From Desulfurivibrio dismutans (lineage in GTDB: Bacteria > Desulfobacterota > Desulfobulbia > Desulfobulbales > Desulfurivibrionaceae), in NCBI RefSeq assembly GCF_029210385.1, contig NZ_JARGDQ010000004.1, forward strand, positions 266,048-330,047: DNA of 64,000 bases. The letters are read 5' to 3'. Shown here one piece after another: positions 1 to 6,739 of the stretch. Below the pieces are notes generated by a model. The model saw only the letters and a program-made list of their open reading frames with translations. It was not told the DNA's origin and did not search any database. The position numbers and the translations under genes were made by a program. Every line of letters begins with the position of its first letter. The first letter of the stretch is position 1.

Positions 1-179
1 TCAATGGGGTCAGCCCCCAGGTCCTCCCAGGTTTCCAGTTCAAGTTCTTCAAGCCGGTCGTCGTCGTACTGGATCTCCACCATGCCCTCCTCTTCATCCA
101 CCGTCACCACGGTAAAAATTTCGCCGGAGGGAAGTTCGTACCAGTTTCCTTCAATGGGCTCATCGGCGTCGGAAGACAT
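1..179 (-). CDS. Small acidic DUF6763-like protein (partial, runs off left edge)
   Basis: The reading frame starts at an ATG at 179 and is open to the window edge, giving 59 codons. An AAAGGATGAG ribosome-binding site lies just upstream. The product begins MSSDADEPIEGNWYELPSGE, followed by a VDEEEGMVEIQYDDD stretch and a Glu/Leu-rich tail with a Trp. This fits the small, acidic, cytoplasmic DUF6763-type proteins (about 60-70 residues), which have no established function. The family match is from memory of the pattern G-x-W-Y-x(7)-F-x-V-V-x-V-D. The C-terminus lies outside the window, so the stop cannot be checked. Confidence 0.6.
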   Translation of the reverse strand, partial: MSSDADEPIEGNWYELPSGEIFTVVTVDEEEGMVEIQYDDDRLEELELETWEDLGADPI

Positions 180-260
180 GTGCTCATCCTTTCAGGTTAG
201 GGTTTACAATTAAAGGTTGTTGTTATGAAAAAAGAGAAAATTGGCATGGTCGTCGGGGCG

Positions 261-371
261 GGCAAGCGGTAGGCAGTGCCGCAGGTTGCGGCAAGCGGAC
301 CGGCGCCGCGTACATCAGGTACGCAAGCCGGGCCGATCGCCGCAAAGGTGCGGTGCTGCAGGCCGTTTGCC
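261..371. repeat. Dispersed palindromic repeat R1, copy 1
   Basis: An imperfect palindrome of about 110 nt. The outer arms are GGCAAGCGG and CCGTTTGCC. The next arms are GCAGTGCCGCAGGTTGCGGC and a near-complement ending GCGGTGCTGC. The centre is GTACATCAGGTAC, identical to the centre of the copy at 53262-53360. It abuts the stop codon of the uspA gene, which reads in from the other side. Confidence 0.75.
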
Positions 372-829
372 TAGCGTGGTTTGACGGTCATTACCGGGCA
401 ATGCGCCTGCTTCAGCACCCGCTCCGCCACGCTGCCGAAGAGAAACTTGGGCAGCCCCTTGAAACCCTGGGTGGCGATAATGATCAGGTCGCAATTGTTC
501 TCCTCAGCATGGCGGATAATTTCCGCCGCCGCATCGTTGCCGGTGATCACCTTGGCCTGATGCGGCACCCCGGCGGGCATGTTTTCTTCGAGAAAGCTTT
601 CCATTTTCTTCTCAGCATGGGCGTATAGATCCTTGCCCATGGAATCCAGTGGGATATGCGGCACGGCAAAACCCATGTAGGGGGCCAGAGATTCCACCAC
701 GTGTACAACTTCCAGTTCGGCCCCCAGCTCCTGGGCGACCTTGCCGGCCTTCTTGATCAACATGATGGAGTTGCCGGAAAAGTCCAAAGGGACCAGGATT
801 TTTTTGATCTCCGGTTCAGGGTTTCCCAT
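371..829 (-). CDS. Universal stress protein, UspA family
   Basis: A 152-residue single-domain Usp protein, the usual family length. The N-terminal strand KKILVPLDFS is followed by the central helix/strand pair VVHVVES. The C-terminal nucleotide-binding loop reads ATQGFKGLPKFLFGSVAERV, matching G-x2-G-x9-G-S, so ATP binding is expected. The cytoplasmic protein probably acts in stress survival; the exact role of individual Usp paralogues is rarely known. The start at 829 has a good AGGAGG site 7 nt upstream. It is monocistronic, and its stop codon touches repeat R1. Confidence 0.9.
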   Translation of the reverse strand: MGNPEPEIKKILVPLDFSGNSIMLIKKAGKVAQELGAELEVVHVVESLAPYMGFAVPHIPLDSMGKDLYAHAEKKMESFLEENMPAGVPHQAKVITGNDAAAEIIRHAEENNCDLIIIATQGFKGLPKFLFGSVAERVLKQAHCPVMTVKPR

Positions 830-923
830 GTTTTACCTCCTGCGTCAGGGTTTGAATGGTAGGGTCTGTGTAATCAGCATACAACGAAAGAGTCGGGGAA
901 AAAAAGCAGATATTTAACCGGGC

Positions 924-1012
924 GGCAAATTTGTCGGCACTGCTGACCGGGCATGCCCGGTAGCCGGATGTTTTGGTCTTGCCGGCCAACACGTTTGGCA
1001 GTTTTGTGCGGA
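924..1012 (-). repeat. Dispersed repeat R3, copy 1 (diverged)
   Basis: Read on the minus strand it runs AATCCGCACAAAACTGCC, AAACGTGTTGGCCGGCAAG, then GCATGCCCGGTCAGCAGTGC. It aligns without long gaps to the copies near 23.9, 33.9 and 46.3 kb (consensus GTGTTGGTCGGTAA ... TGCCCAGTCGGCGGCGCGGC). This is the most diverged of the four. It lies about 60 nt beyond the ChaN-PDZ stop codon, in an otherwise empty 240-nt gap. Confidence 0.55.
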
Positions 1013-1070
1013 TTTGTCAAATTTGCTACCGCTTCTTGCGGACTGCCGGCCAAAAGGTGTTGGCCGTTTT

Positions 1071-3077
1071 TTACAACTCGAGGACGAACTCCTGGGTCTC
1101 ATAGCTGGGCGGGTCATCCTGGGTTTGGTCCTCTTCTTCGACGGTCAGCGGCCGCAGCACCCGCACATTGACGGTTTGGCCGGCCTGCTGGTAGAGCATG
1201 GCAATGCGTAAATCATTGGCGCCGGTTATTTCCCACTCGTTCAAAGCGATAATCAGGTCGCCTTCCTGGATGCCAGCGCCCCTGGCCTTGCCATGGGGGC
1301 TGAGACCGGCGACCAGGGCGCCGGCGGTCTCTTCATGGTCCCGGATCCGAACCCCCAGCAGGGGCTGGTCGGGGAGGCTTTGCGGCTGGGTAAAAAAGAA
1401 ATAATCGGCCGCCGCAGACGGGGCGGGCTGTTCCCGCACCGGCAGGATCACTTTCTGCGTTACCGGCAGACGGCGCGCCAGGCGTGGTGGGATGGCGTTA
1501 ATCTTGTCACTGTGCCCCTGGCCCACCACCGCCAGCAGCCGGTGTTCGGGGTTGTTTTGTAAAAACTCGGCCATCCGGGCGGCCATCTGTTCATCCCAGA
1601 GACTTTGCGCCTGCAGGAAACCGCTGAAGCGCTCCAGGTCCTCTTCCGAGTCATTGTCGTGCATGGCAAAGGCCGAACCGATTCGCTGCCTGAACCCGGG
1701 CAGGGCCAGGTCTCGGTCGGCCGGCACCAGGGCCAGCTCTTCGCCGCTCAAAGCGGCGACGCCGCCCTCACTGAAAACCTTGCTGGTAATGCCGCGCTCC
1801 AGGTTTAAAGCGACGATGGGCAAGGCATGGGCTCGGGCAAAGTCGATAATCTCCCGGTACAGGCGGTAGTCGAAGCTCCAGTGGGTGAAATAATCGGACT
1901 GCCGCAGGAACTCAGGTTCGTCGATGTCGCCGGCGACGTAAGCATCGATAACCGGTTGCACCGAGGTCGGAAACATCTCCATGGCCACCGCTACTTTGGG
2001 GTTTTGCTGGTACATGGCCCGCAATACCCTTAATTGGAGCAGGTGATCTTCGTAACGGTTGTGTACTTCGCCGACGTATATCACCCGGGTGTCGGCCAGT
2101 TCGGTCATGATATCGTGGAAGCCGCGGCGAGCCGGGGCGGCAATACCGTCCGGCGGCTGATCCAGCGGCACCAGCAGGCCTCGTTGGGCTGGGGGAGTTA
2201 TTTCCTGCCGCCGCGTGCCGTTATCGATCTGCAGTCGGCTGAACAGGCCCGGGGAGTCGAGGGCCGCAAGCAGAGCCTGCAGGGCGGCCGTCGCCGGTTC
2301 GGTGTTCAGGTTGAGCAGGATGGCTGGATGGTCGGGGTTTATGGGGTTTTCTCGGGCCGTCAAATCGATGCGATGATCGGGGCCGGAGTAGGGCGGAGTG
2401 GCAAAAAATCCCTGGGCGGGGCTTTCCTGATCGGAATTAACAAACATCAGCGAAGCCGCCGCCATGTCCGTGGCTTCGATCTGGGACAGCGGCAGGGGTT
2501 CGATGCCAAGCCGGGTCAGCTCTTCCAGCAGGGGCTCCCAGGCCGCCGGCACCTCTTCGGGGATCACCGCCAGGCGCCGTTGGGCGGCCATAAAACCGGC
2601 CCAGGTGGGTGGGGTTTCGGCCGGGTCCAGTTGCCGGGGTAGTTCCTGGTAGGGGTCCAGACGAATTTCCGTGGGGCGGTCGGTAAGCTCCAGAGTAAAG
2701 GTGGTTTCAGCCTGGCGGCTGGACAGAGTGGTGGAGAAAACCTGGCGCGGGGTGCTGATCAGCAGGGGGATGGCCAGCGGCAGCGGGGTTTCCTGCTGCT
2801 GCCGCAAAGTAAGGCTTAACTCGACCCGCCCATTTTTTTCCTGCAGCCGGGCATCTTCCACGACCAGCCGGGCCAGGTCGTGTTGCTCGCTGAATTGTCG
2901 CTGCAGAAGCTCCTGCCACCGCGACTGGTCGGCTTCGGCGGCGGTGACGATAACCGACCAGGTCATCAGAAAGACAAGCAGCAGGGGAAAAACCACCAGC
3001 CAACGGGATATACAATACTCGTCATGATTGTAGCCAGTCAGCCAGGGCTTGGCGGGCGATTTGGGCACGGGTTTCAC
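1071..3077 (-). CDS. ChaN/Tiki-type domain protein with C-terminal PDZ domain
   Basis: A 668-residue exported protein. Residues ~25-47 form a hydrophobic signal segment (LVVFPLLLVFLMTW) ending near VTAAEA. A poorly conserved ~270-residue region follows. The ChaN (haem-binding uptake, Tiki superfamily) domain covers about 325-555. It shows IYVGEVHNRYEDH at its start, AMEMFP, and a late VVGQGHSDK; the Glu/His pairs are the likely metal or haem ligands of this fold. A PDZ domain occupies about 575-650 (GAGIQEGDLIIALN). ChaN proteins are usually ~280-residue lipoproteins, so this is a much longer, PDZ-fused form, perhaps a periplasmic haem-binding or protease-like protein. The chosen start overlaps trmFO by 56 nt; a start nearer the signal segment is possible. 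Confidence 0.75.
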   Translation of the reverse strand: MKPVPKSPAKPWLTGYNHDEYCISRWLVVFPLLLVFLMTWSVIVTAAEADQSRWQELLQRQFSEQHDLARLVVEDARLQEKNGRVELSLTLRQQQETPLPLAIPLLISTPRQVFSTTLSSRQAETTFTLELTDRPTEIRLDPYQELPRQLDPAETPPTWAGFMAAQRRLAVIPEEVPAAWEPLLEELTRLGIEPLPLSQIEATDMAAASLMFVNSDQESPAQGFFATPPYSGPDHRIDLTARENPINPDHPAILLNLNTEPATAALQALLAALDSPGLFSRLQIDNGTRRQEITPPAQRGLLVPLDQPPDGIAAPARRGFHDIMTELADTRVIYVGEVHNRYEDHLLQLRVLRAMYQQNPKVAVAMEMFPTSVQPVIDAYVAGDIDEPEFLRQSDYFTHWSFDYRLYREIIDFARAHALPIVALNLERGITSKVFSEGGVAALSGEELALVPADRDLALPGFRQRIGSAFAMHDNDSEEDLERFSGFLQAQSLWDEQMAARMAEFLQNNPEHRLLAVVGQGHSDKINAIPPRLARRLPVTQKVILPVREQPAPSAAADYFFFTQPQSLPDQPLLGVRIRDHEETAGALVAGLSPHGKARGAGIQEGDLIIALNEWEITGANDLRIAMLYQQAGQTVNVRVLRPLTVEEEDQTQDDPPSYETQEFVLEL

Positions 3078-4332
3078 CTCGCAGTTTTTTGGGAATTTTT
3101 TTGCCGGGCAGGGGCGGGAAAAGCCCGAAGTTGATATTGCTGGGCTGAAACACCTCGGCCTCGGTGGTGGTAAGATGCCGGATCATGGACCCCATGGCGG
3201 TGGCCGGCGGCGGCACGGAGATCGGCCGGCCTTGCAGCAGGGCGGCGGCGTTAATCCCAGCCAGCAGCCCGCCGGCGGCCGATTCCACATATCCTTCCAC
3301 CCCGCTTATCTGTCCGGCCAGCAGGATGTCGGCCCGGACCTTGAGCTGCAGGCTGGCCTGCAAAACTTTCGGGGCGCAGACGAAGGTGTTGCGGTGAATG
3401 CTGCCCAGCCGGGCAAAGCGGACCTGCTCCAGGCCGGGGATCAGCCTGAAAACTTCCTTTTGTGCCGCATGGGTCAGCTTGGTCTGAAAGCCCACCAGAT
3501 TGTAAAGGATGCCTTCCTGGTTTTCCTTGCGCAACTGCACCACCGCGTATGCTTCGCGGCCCGTGCGGGGGTCGATGAGGCCCACCGGTTTCATGGGGCC
3601 GAACCGGGGGGTGTCTTCACCGCGGGCGGCCATGATCTCGATGGGTAGACAACCTTCAAAATACCTTGGTTCCTCAAAATCGTGCAGCGGCACCTGGGTG
3701 GCGCTGGTCAGGGCCTGGATGAAGCGCTGGTACTGCTCCCGGTTCATGGGGCAGTTAAGGTAGTCTCCTGGTCCTTCCTCGTAGCGGGAGGCGGAGAAAA
3801 CAATTTCATGGTTGAGGGAGTCAGCGTAGACGATGGGGGCGATGGCGTCGTAAAAGGCCAGATGCTCGCTGCCGATCAGTTGCGCCAGGGAGGAGGAGAG
3901 TTGGGCTCCGGCCAGGGGGCCGGCGGCAATGATGATCGGCGCCTCACCCGGGGGCGGAATTTCCGTGACCTCACGGCGAACGATGTTGATCAGCGGTTCC
4001 TGTTCCAGGGCCTGCGTGACGTGCCGGGCAAACAGCGCCCGGTCCACCGCCAGGGCCCGCCCGGCCGGTACCCGGGTGGCGTCGGCCGCCGCCATGATCA
4101 GCGAGTCCAGCCGGCGCATCTCTTCCTTGAGCAGCCCCACGGCATTGTGCGGATCCTCGGCCCGTAAGGAGTTGCTGCAGACCAGCTCGCCCAGGTCCGG
4201 TGTGTGGTGGGCCGGGCTGTAGCCGGTGGGCTTCATCTCGTAAAGCTCAATGTTACAGCCCCGGCGAGCGGCCTGCCAGGCGGCTTCCGCCCCGGCCAGG
4301 CCGCCGCCGATGATGGTTATTGGGCTACTCAC
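3022..4332 (-). CDS. trmFO: Methylenetetrahydrofolate-tRNA-(uracil-5-)-methyltransferase TrmFO
   Basis: Makes ribothymidine at position 54 of tRNA, using methylene-THF as carbon donor and FAD/NAD(P)H as reductant. The 436-residue length is typical. An FAD-binding Rossmann motif (IIGGGLAGAEAA) sits at residues 7-18, followed by the family blocks YEMKPTGYSPAHHT and LVCSNSLRAED. GQISGVEGYVESAAGGLLAG near residue 345 is the C-terminal FAD-contact signature. The start codon overlaps the end of adk by 4 nt (ATGA), so the two genes are translationally coupled. Confidence 0.97.
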   Translation of the reverse strand: MSSPITIIGGGLAGAEAAWQAARRGCNIELYEMKPTGYSPAHHTPDLGELVCSNSLRAEDPHNAVGLLKEEMRRLDSLIMAAADATRVPAGRALAVDRALFARHVTQALEQEPLINIVRREVTEIPPPGEAPIIIAAGPLAGAQLSSSLAQLIGSEHLAFYDAIAPIVYADSLNHEIVFSASRYEEGPGDYLNCPMNREQYQRFIQALTSATQVPLHDFEEPRYFEGCLPIEIMAARGEDTPRFGPMKPVGLIDPRTGREAYAVVQLRKENQEGILYNLVGFQTKLTHAAQKEVFRLIPGLEQVRFARLGSIHRNTFVCAPKVLQASLQLKVRADILLAGQISGVEGYVESAAGGLLAGINAAALLQGRPISVPPPATAMGSMIRHLTTTEAEVFQPSNINFGLFPPLPGKKIPKKLRGETRAQIARQALADWLQS

Positions 4333-4976
4333 ATTCCCAGTTCGGATTTGATGGCGTTGACCACCGCATCACTGGAGGTGCCGGTGATGGTCTGAAGCTG
4401 ACCTTCCTTTTCATAAAATCCGACCAGCGGTGCGGTTTTATCGTTGTAGGTCTCCAGGCGGTGGGTGATGGCCTCCACTGTTTCATCATCGCGCTGCACG
4501 ATGGGGCTGCCGCATTTGTCGCAGACGCCTTCCTTTTTGGGGGGCATGCTTTTGACATTGTAGATGGCCTGGCAGTCGGAATTGGTGCAGGTGCGGCGGG
4601 TGGTCAGCCGGTCCAGCAGCACTTCCCGGGGCACGTCGATGTTGACCACCATGTCCAGCTTGATGTTGAGTTTGTTGAGCAGTTCCTTGAGGGCTTCGGC
4701 CTGGGGAATGGTGCGGGGGAATCCGTCCAGCAGAAAGCCGTTGGCGCAGTCCGGCTGCTGCAGCCGCTTCTCCATGATGCCCATGATCAGTGAATCCGGC
4801 ACCAGGTCGCCCCGGTTCATGAACTCTTCCGCCTGGCGACCCAGGTCGCTGCCGGCCTGAACTTCGCCCCGGAGAATATCGCCGGTGGAAATCTGGACCG
4901 AACCGTCGACGGCGGTGAGCATCTTGGCCACCGTGCCTTTGCCGGCGCCGGGCGCGCCCAATAGAATAAGTTTCAT
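4329..4976 (-). CDS. adk: Adenylate kinase with zinc-type lid
   Basis: Interconverts ATP + AMP and 2 ADP in the cytoplasm. The 215-residue length is standard. The P-loop GAPGAGKGT spans residues 7-15, the AMP-site block STGDILR follows, and LLDGFPRT lies at about 81-88. The lid has the four-Cys zinc form, C-T-N-S-D-C ... C-D-K-C, as in many Gram-positive and delta-type bacteria rather than the enterobacterial H-bonded lid. A good GGAGG site precedes the ATG. It is the first gene of an adk-trmFO-ChaN/PDZ unit running leftwards. Confidence 0.98.
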   Translation of the reverse strand: MKLILLGAPGAGKGTVAKMLTAVDGSVQISTGDILRGEVQAGSDLGRQAEEFMNRGDLVPDSLIMGIMEKRLQQPDCANGFLLDGFPRTIPQAEALKELLNKLNIKLDMVVNIDVPREVLLDRLTTRRTCTNSDCQAIYNVKSMPPKKEGVCDKCGSPIVQRDDETVEAITHRLETYNDKTAPLVGFYEKEGQLQTITGTSSDAVVNAIKSELGM

Positions 4977-5081
4977 AGATAACCTCCTGTTGTGGTATTA
5001 GATAATAAGCGAGCGGAAAAACCATCTCTTATACACCATTTCCGTTTTATCATCAGTAAAAAAAGCTGGTGGCGGCAAGTC

Positions 5082-5109
5082 TTGACAGCCGCCTGATCGG
5101 TATTATTTT
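5082..5109 (+). promoter_or_regulatory. Sigma-70-type promoter for the hsp20 pair
   Basis: A perfect TTGACA (5082-5087) and TATTTT (5104-5109) are separated by 16 nt. They lie about 75 nt before the first Hsp20 start codon. No convincing heat-shock sigma-32 or CIRCE element is visible in the divergent adk-hsp20 gap. Confidence 0.65.
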
Positions 5110-5185
5110 CTCAGGCATGAAAGCCGGAGTTCCGGGCTGATAGTCAGGCAACAAACAACAATGTATGAATGTATGGAGGTGGCTT

Positions 5186-5647
5186 ATGGCTATGAGGCGC
5201 TTTTATGATCAACCGGTTTTTCGCAACCCCTGGGCTGATTTTGAGAAAATGCGCCGGGAGTTCGATACTCTCTTCCGTAATTTGGGTAGTGAGGTGGAGC
5301 GCGGCGGCGGCACGGTGTTTCCCGCCCTCAACGTTTCCGAGGATGAGCATAATATTTACGTGCGGGCGGAAGTGCCCGGGGTGGCCGCCGCCGATCTGGA
5401 GGTGGCGGTGGAAGGCGACACCCTGACCATCAAGGGCGAACGCCGGAGATTTGAGGTTGGGGAAGCGGGGAAAGTGGCCTGCCACCGGCGGGAAATCGAT
5501 TCGGGCCGTTTTAGCCGGGCTTTGAGTCTGCCCACCCGGGTCGATACCGAGCAGGTTACGGCGACGGGGAAAAATGGCATTCTGCTGATTACCCTGCCCA
5601 AGGCAGAAGAGGTAAAGCCGAGGCGGATTGCGATCAAGGCCGAATGA
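5186..5647 (+). CDS. Small heat shock protein, Hsp20/alpha-crystallin family (first of pair)
   Basis: An ATP-independent holdase chaperone of 153 residues. A variable N-terminal arm (DFEKMRREFDTLFRNLG) is followed by the alpha-crystallin domain, about residues 45-140. The domain has the hallmark AEVPGVAAADLEV-type block and the closing GILLITLPKAEE strand (A-x-x-x-n-G-v-L motif, here GKNGILLITLP). The C-terminus lacks a clear I-x-I/V tail. I place the start at 5186 because GGAGGT at 5175-5180 is spaced for it. An in-frame ATG 21 nt upstream has no such site. It is followed by a second, divergent Hsp20, presumably co-transcribed. Confidence 0.92.
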   Translation: MAMRRFYDQPVFRNPWADFEKMRREFDTLFRNLGSEVERGGGTVFPALNVSEDEHNIYVRAEVPGVAAADLEVAVEGDTLTIKGERRRFEVGEAGKVACHRREIDSGRFSRALSLPTRVDTEQVTATGKNGILLITLPKAEEVKPRRIAIKAE

Positions 5648-5714
5648 GCTCTGATAAAACGCTGTTTGCAGCAAAATCGCACGTTTTTCAAGTTTTTGAT
5701 AATGGAGGTGCGTT

Positions 5715-6119
5715 ATGAGCGACAAGGAAATGCAGGTTCAGCGCAAGCAGGAATTGCAGCAGGCCGGTGAACCCACCAAACCCGAGCGCTATTTTGTTCC
5801 GGCCGTTGATATTTACGAGTCGGAGGCGGCGGTGCATTTGCGGGCGGAAATGCCCGGGGTGGACAAAGACGGCGTGGAGATCAATCTGGAAAACGACAAC
5901 CTGACCATTCGCGGGGCGAAAGCGACCAACGGCGGCGAGGGCGAGCGGGTGCTGCTGCAGGAATTTGAAACCGGTCATTATCTGCGGCGTTTTACCATTG
6001 CCGAGACCATTGACCAGGAGAGGATCGAGGCCACCATGGCCGACGGGCTGCTCAATCTCACCCTGCCCAAAGTGGAGCCGGCACAGCCGCGCAAAATCGA
6101 AGTCAAATGCGCCTCGTAG
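5715..6119 (+). CDS. Small heat shock protein, Hsp20/alpha-crystallin family (second of pair)
   Basis: A 134-residue paralogue of the upstream gene with a different N-terminal arm (MSDKEMQVQRKQELQQAG). The alpha-crystallin domain spans residues ~27-130 and shows RAEMPGVDKDGVEI and DGLLNLTLPKVEP. GGAGGT precedes the ATG, 67 nt after the first hsp20 stop. Pairs of class A/B-like Hsp20 proteins can form mixed oligomers; whether these do is unknown. Repeat R1 begins on the base after the stop codon, and the operon is closed by the bidirectional terminator at 6236-6281. Confidence 0.92.
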   Translation: MSDKEMQVQRKQELQQAGEPTKPERYFVPAVDIYESEAAVHLRAEMPGVDKDGVEINLENDNLTIRGAKATNGGEGERVLLQEFETGHYLRRFTIAETIDQERIEATMADGLLNLTLPKVEPAQPRKIEVKCAS

Positions 6120-6209
6120 ATGGCCGGTAGCACCGCAGATTGCGGCGAGCGACCAGGCTTGAGTACGGGAGTACGCGGCGCCGGGTCGCTCGCCGCACTC
6201 TCGGCCATT
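6120..6209. repeat. Dispersed palindromic repeat R1, copy 2
   Basis: The arms ATGGCCG and TGCGGCGAGCGACC pair with GGGTCGCTCGCCGCA and TCGGCCAT. The centre is GAGTACGGGAGTACGC. It starts directly at the hsp20 stop codon, so it is transcribed as the 3' end of that mRNA. Confidence 0.75.
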
Positions 6210-6235
6210 TACGACGGGGTGGACCGATATACCGC

Positions 6236-6281
6236 AAAAAAACATGCCGTGCTCAGTCAACTGAGCACGGCATGTTTTTTT
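6236..6281. terminator. Bidirectional Rho-independent terminator
   Basis: A perfect 14-bp stem (CATGCCGTGCTCAG, 6243-6256, with its complement at 6261-6274) has a TCAA loop. It is flanked by seven A on the left and seven T on the right, so it can end both the hsp20 transcript (plus) and sRNA candidate 1 (minus). Confidence 0.92.
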
Positions 6282-6395
6282 GCCCTTACGGGCGTTGGGA
6301 AGGAGAGAGGGTAAAAGTACCAAACCTTATTATGAAGGAGGAGGATAAGGTTTCAGCCTTTGTATAGTAAGACAGGGCGGTGGTGAAAAGGTTCC
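6236..6395 (-). ncRNA. Small RNA candidate 1 (downstream unit of a tandem pair)
   Basis: Read on the minus strand, a ~160-nt unit begins GGAACCTTTTCACCACC and contains CTGTCTTACTA. It then forms a hairpin AAACCTTAT / ATAAGGTTT whose loop is CCTCCTCCTTC. A C/U-rich stretch (ACCCTCTCTCCTTCC) and a short GCCC-GTAA-GGGC hairpin follow, and it ends at the Rho-independent terminator at 6243-6274. The neighbouring unit has the same order and about three-quarters of the same bases. It has no convincing open frame. The CCTCCTCC loop is complementary to Shine-Dalgarno sequences, which suggests an mRNA-targeting RNA. It starts right after the terminator of unit 2, so a separate promoter is not obvious. 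Confidence 0.55.
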
Positions 6396-6396
6396 C

Positions 6397-6441
6397 AAAA
6401 AAACTCCGGGCCGGCGATCTTTTGCGATCACCGGCCCGGAG
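6397..6441 (-). terminator. Rho-independent terminator of sRNA candidate 2
   Basis: A GC-rich stem CTCCGGGCCGGTGATC pairs with its complement through one G-U, with a six-base loop, and is followed on the minus strand by seven U. On the plus strand the A-run lies on the wrong side, so this one works in the minus direction only. Confidence 0.85.
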
Positions 6442-6554
6442 GCTGTGCCCTTACGGGCTGTTGGAAGGAGAGAGGGTAAAGCACAAAACCTTAGAAGGAG
6501 GAGGAAAGGTAATTGGCTCTGGTTAGTAAGACAGCCGCTGGTGGGAAAGGTTCC
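6397..6554 (-). ncRNA. Small RNA candidate 2 (upstream unit of a tandem pair)
   Basis: On the minus strand this 158-nt unit begins GGAACCTTTCCCACCAGC and carries the shared CTGTCTTACTA. An ACCTT / AAGGT hairpin has a CCTCCTCCTTC loop, followed by ACCCTCTCTCCTTCC and GCCC-GTAA-GGGC. It ends with its own strong terminator, a 16-bp stem (6404-6419 with 6426-6441) followed by seven U (6397-6403). No clear promoter is visible upstream; repeat R2 lies there. Unit length, order and loop sequence are kept between the two units while flanks differ, so the RNA rather than a protein seems to be conserved. Confidence 0.55.
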
Positions 6555-6572
6555 AGTGGAGAATGATTTTTT

Positions 6573-6725
6573 GATGACTTCGCAAGAAGTCATCAACGCG
6601 CCCATGGATGGGCGCGCAAGTCAATAGCTTGCTTGGTAAGCTATTGATTTGTAAGGAAAGCGGAAACCGCGTTTTCGCTTTCCGAGGAGCAAAAAGTCCA
6701 TGGACGGACTTTTTGCGACTTCATC
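6573..6725. repeat. Dispersed multi-hairpin repeat R2, copy 1
   Basis: A string of hairpins: GATGACTTCGCAAGAAGTCATC; GCGCCCATGGATGGGCGC; AATAGCTTGC with AAGCTATT; GGAAAGCGGAAACC with GCTTTCC; and the terminal GCAAAAAGTCCATGGACGGACTTTTTGC. The same order, inverted, occurs at 17008-17188, and the terminal palindrome occurs alone at 54511-54556. The copy starts about 15 nt after the DUF445 stop codon. Confidence 0.8.
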
Positions 6726-6739
6726 ATTTTTTAGGTTAC

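Noticed and set aside
6282..6540. Plus-strand reading of the tandem units as CsrA-binding RNA (many GGA motifs)
   Set aside because: On the plus strand the upper hairpin has no T-run, while on the minus strand each unit ends in a proper terminator, so the minus-strand reading explains the data better.
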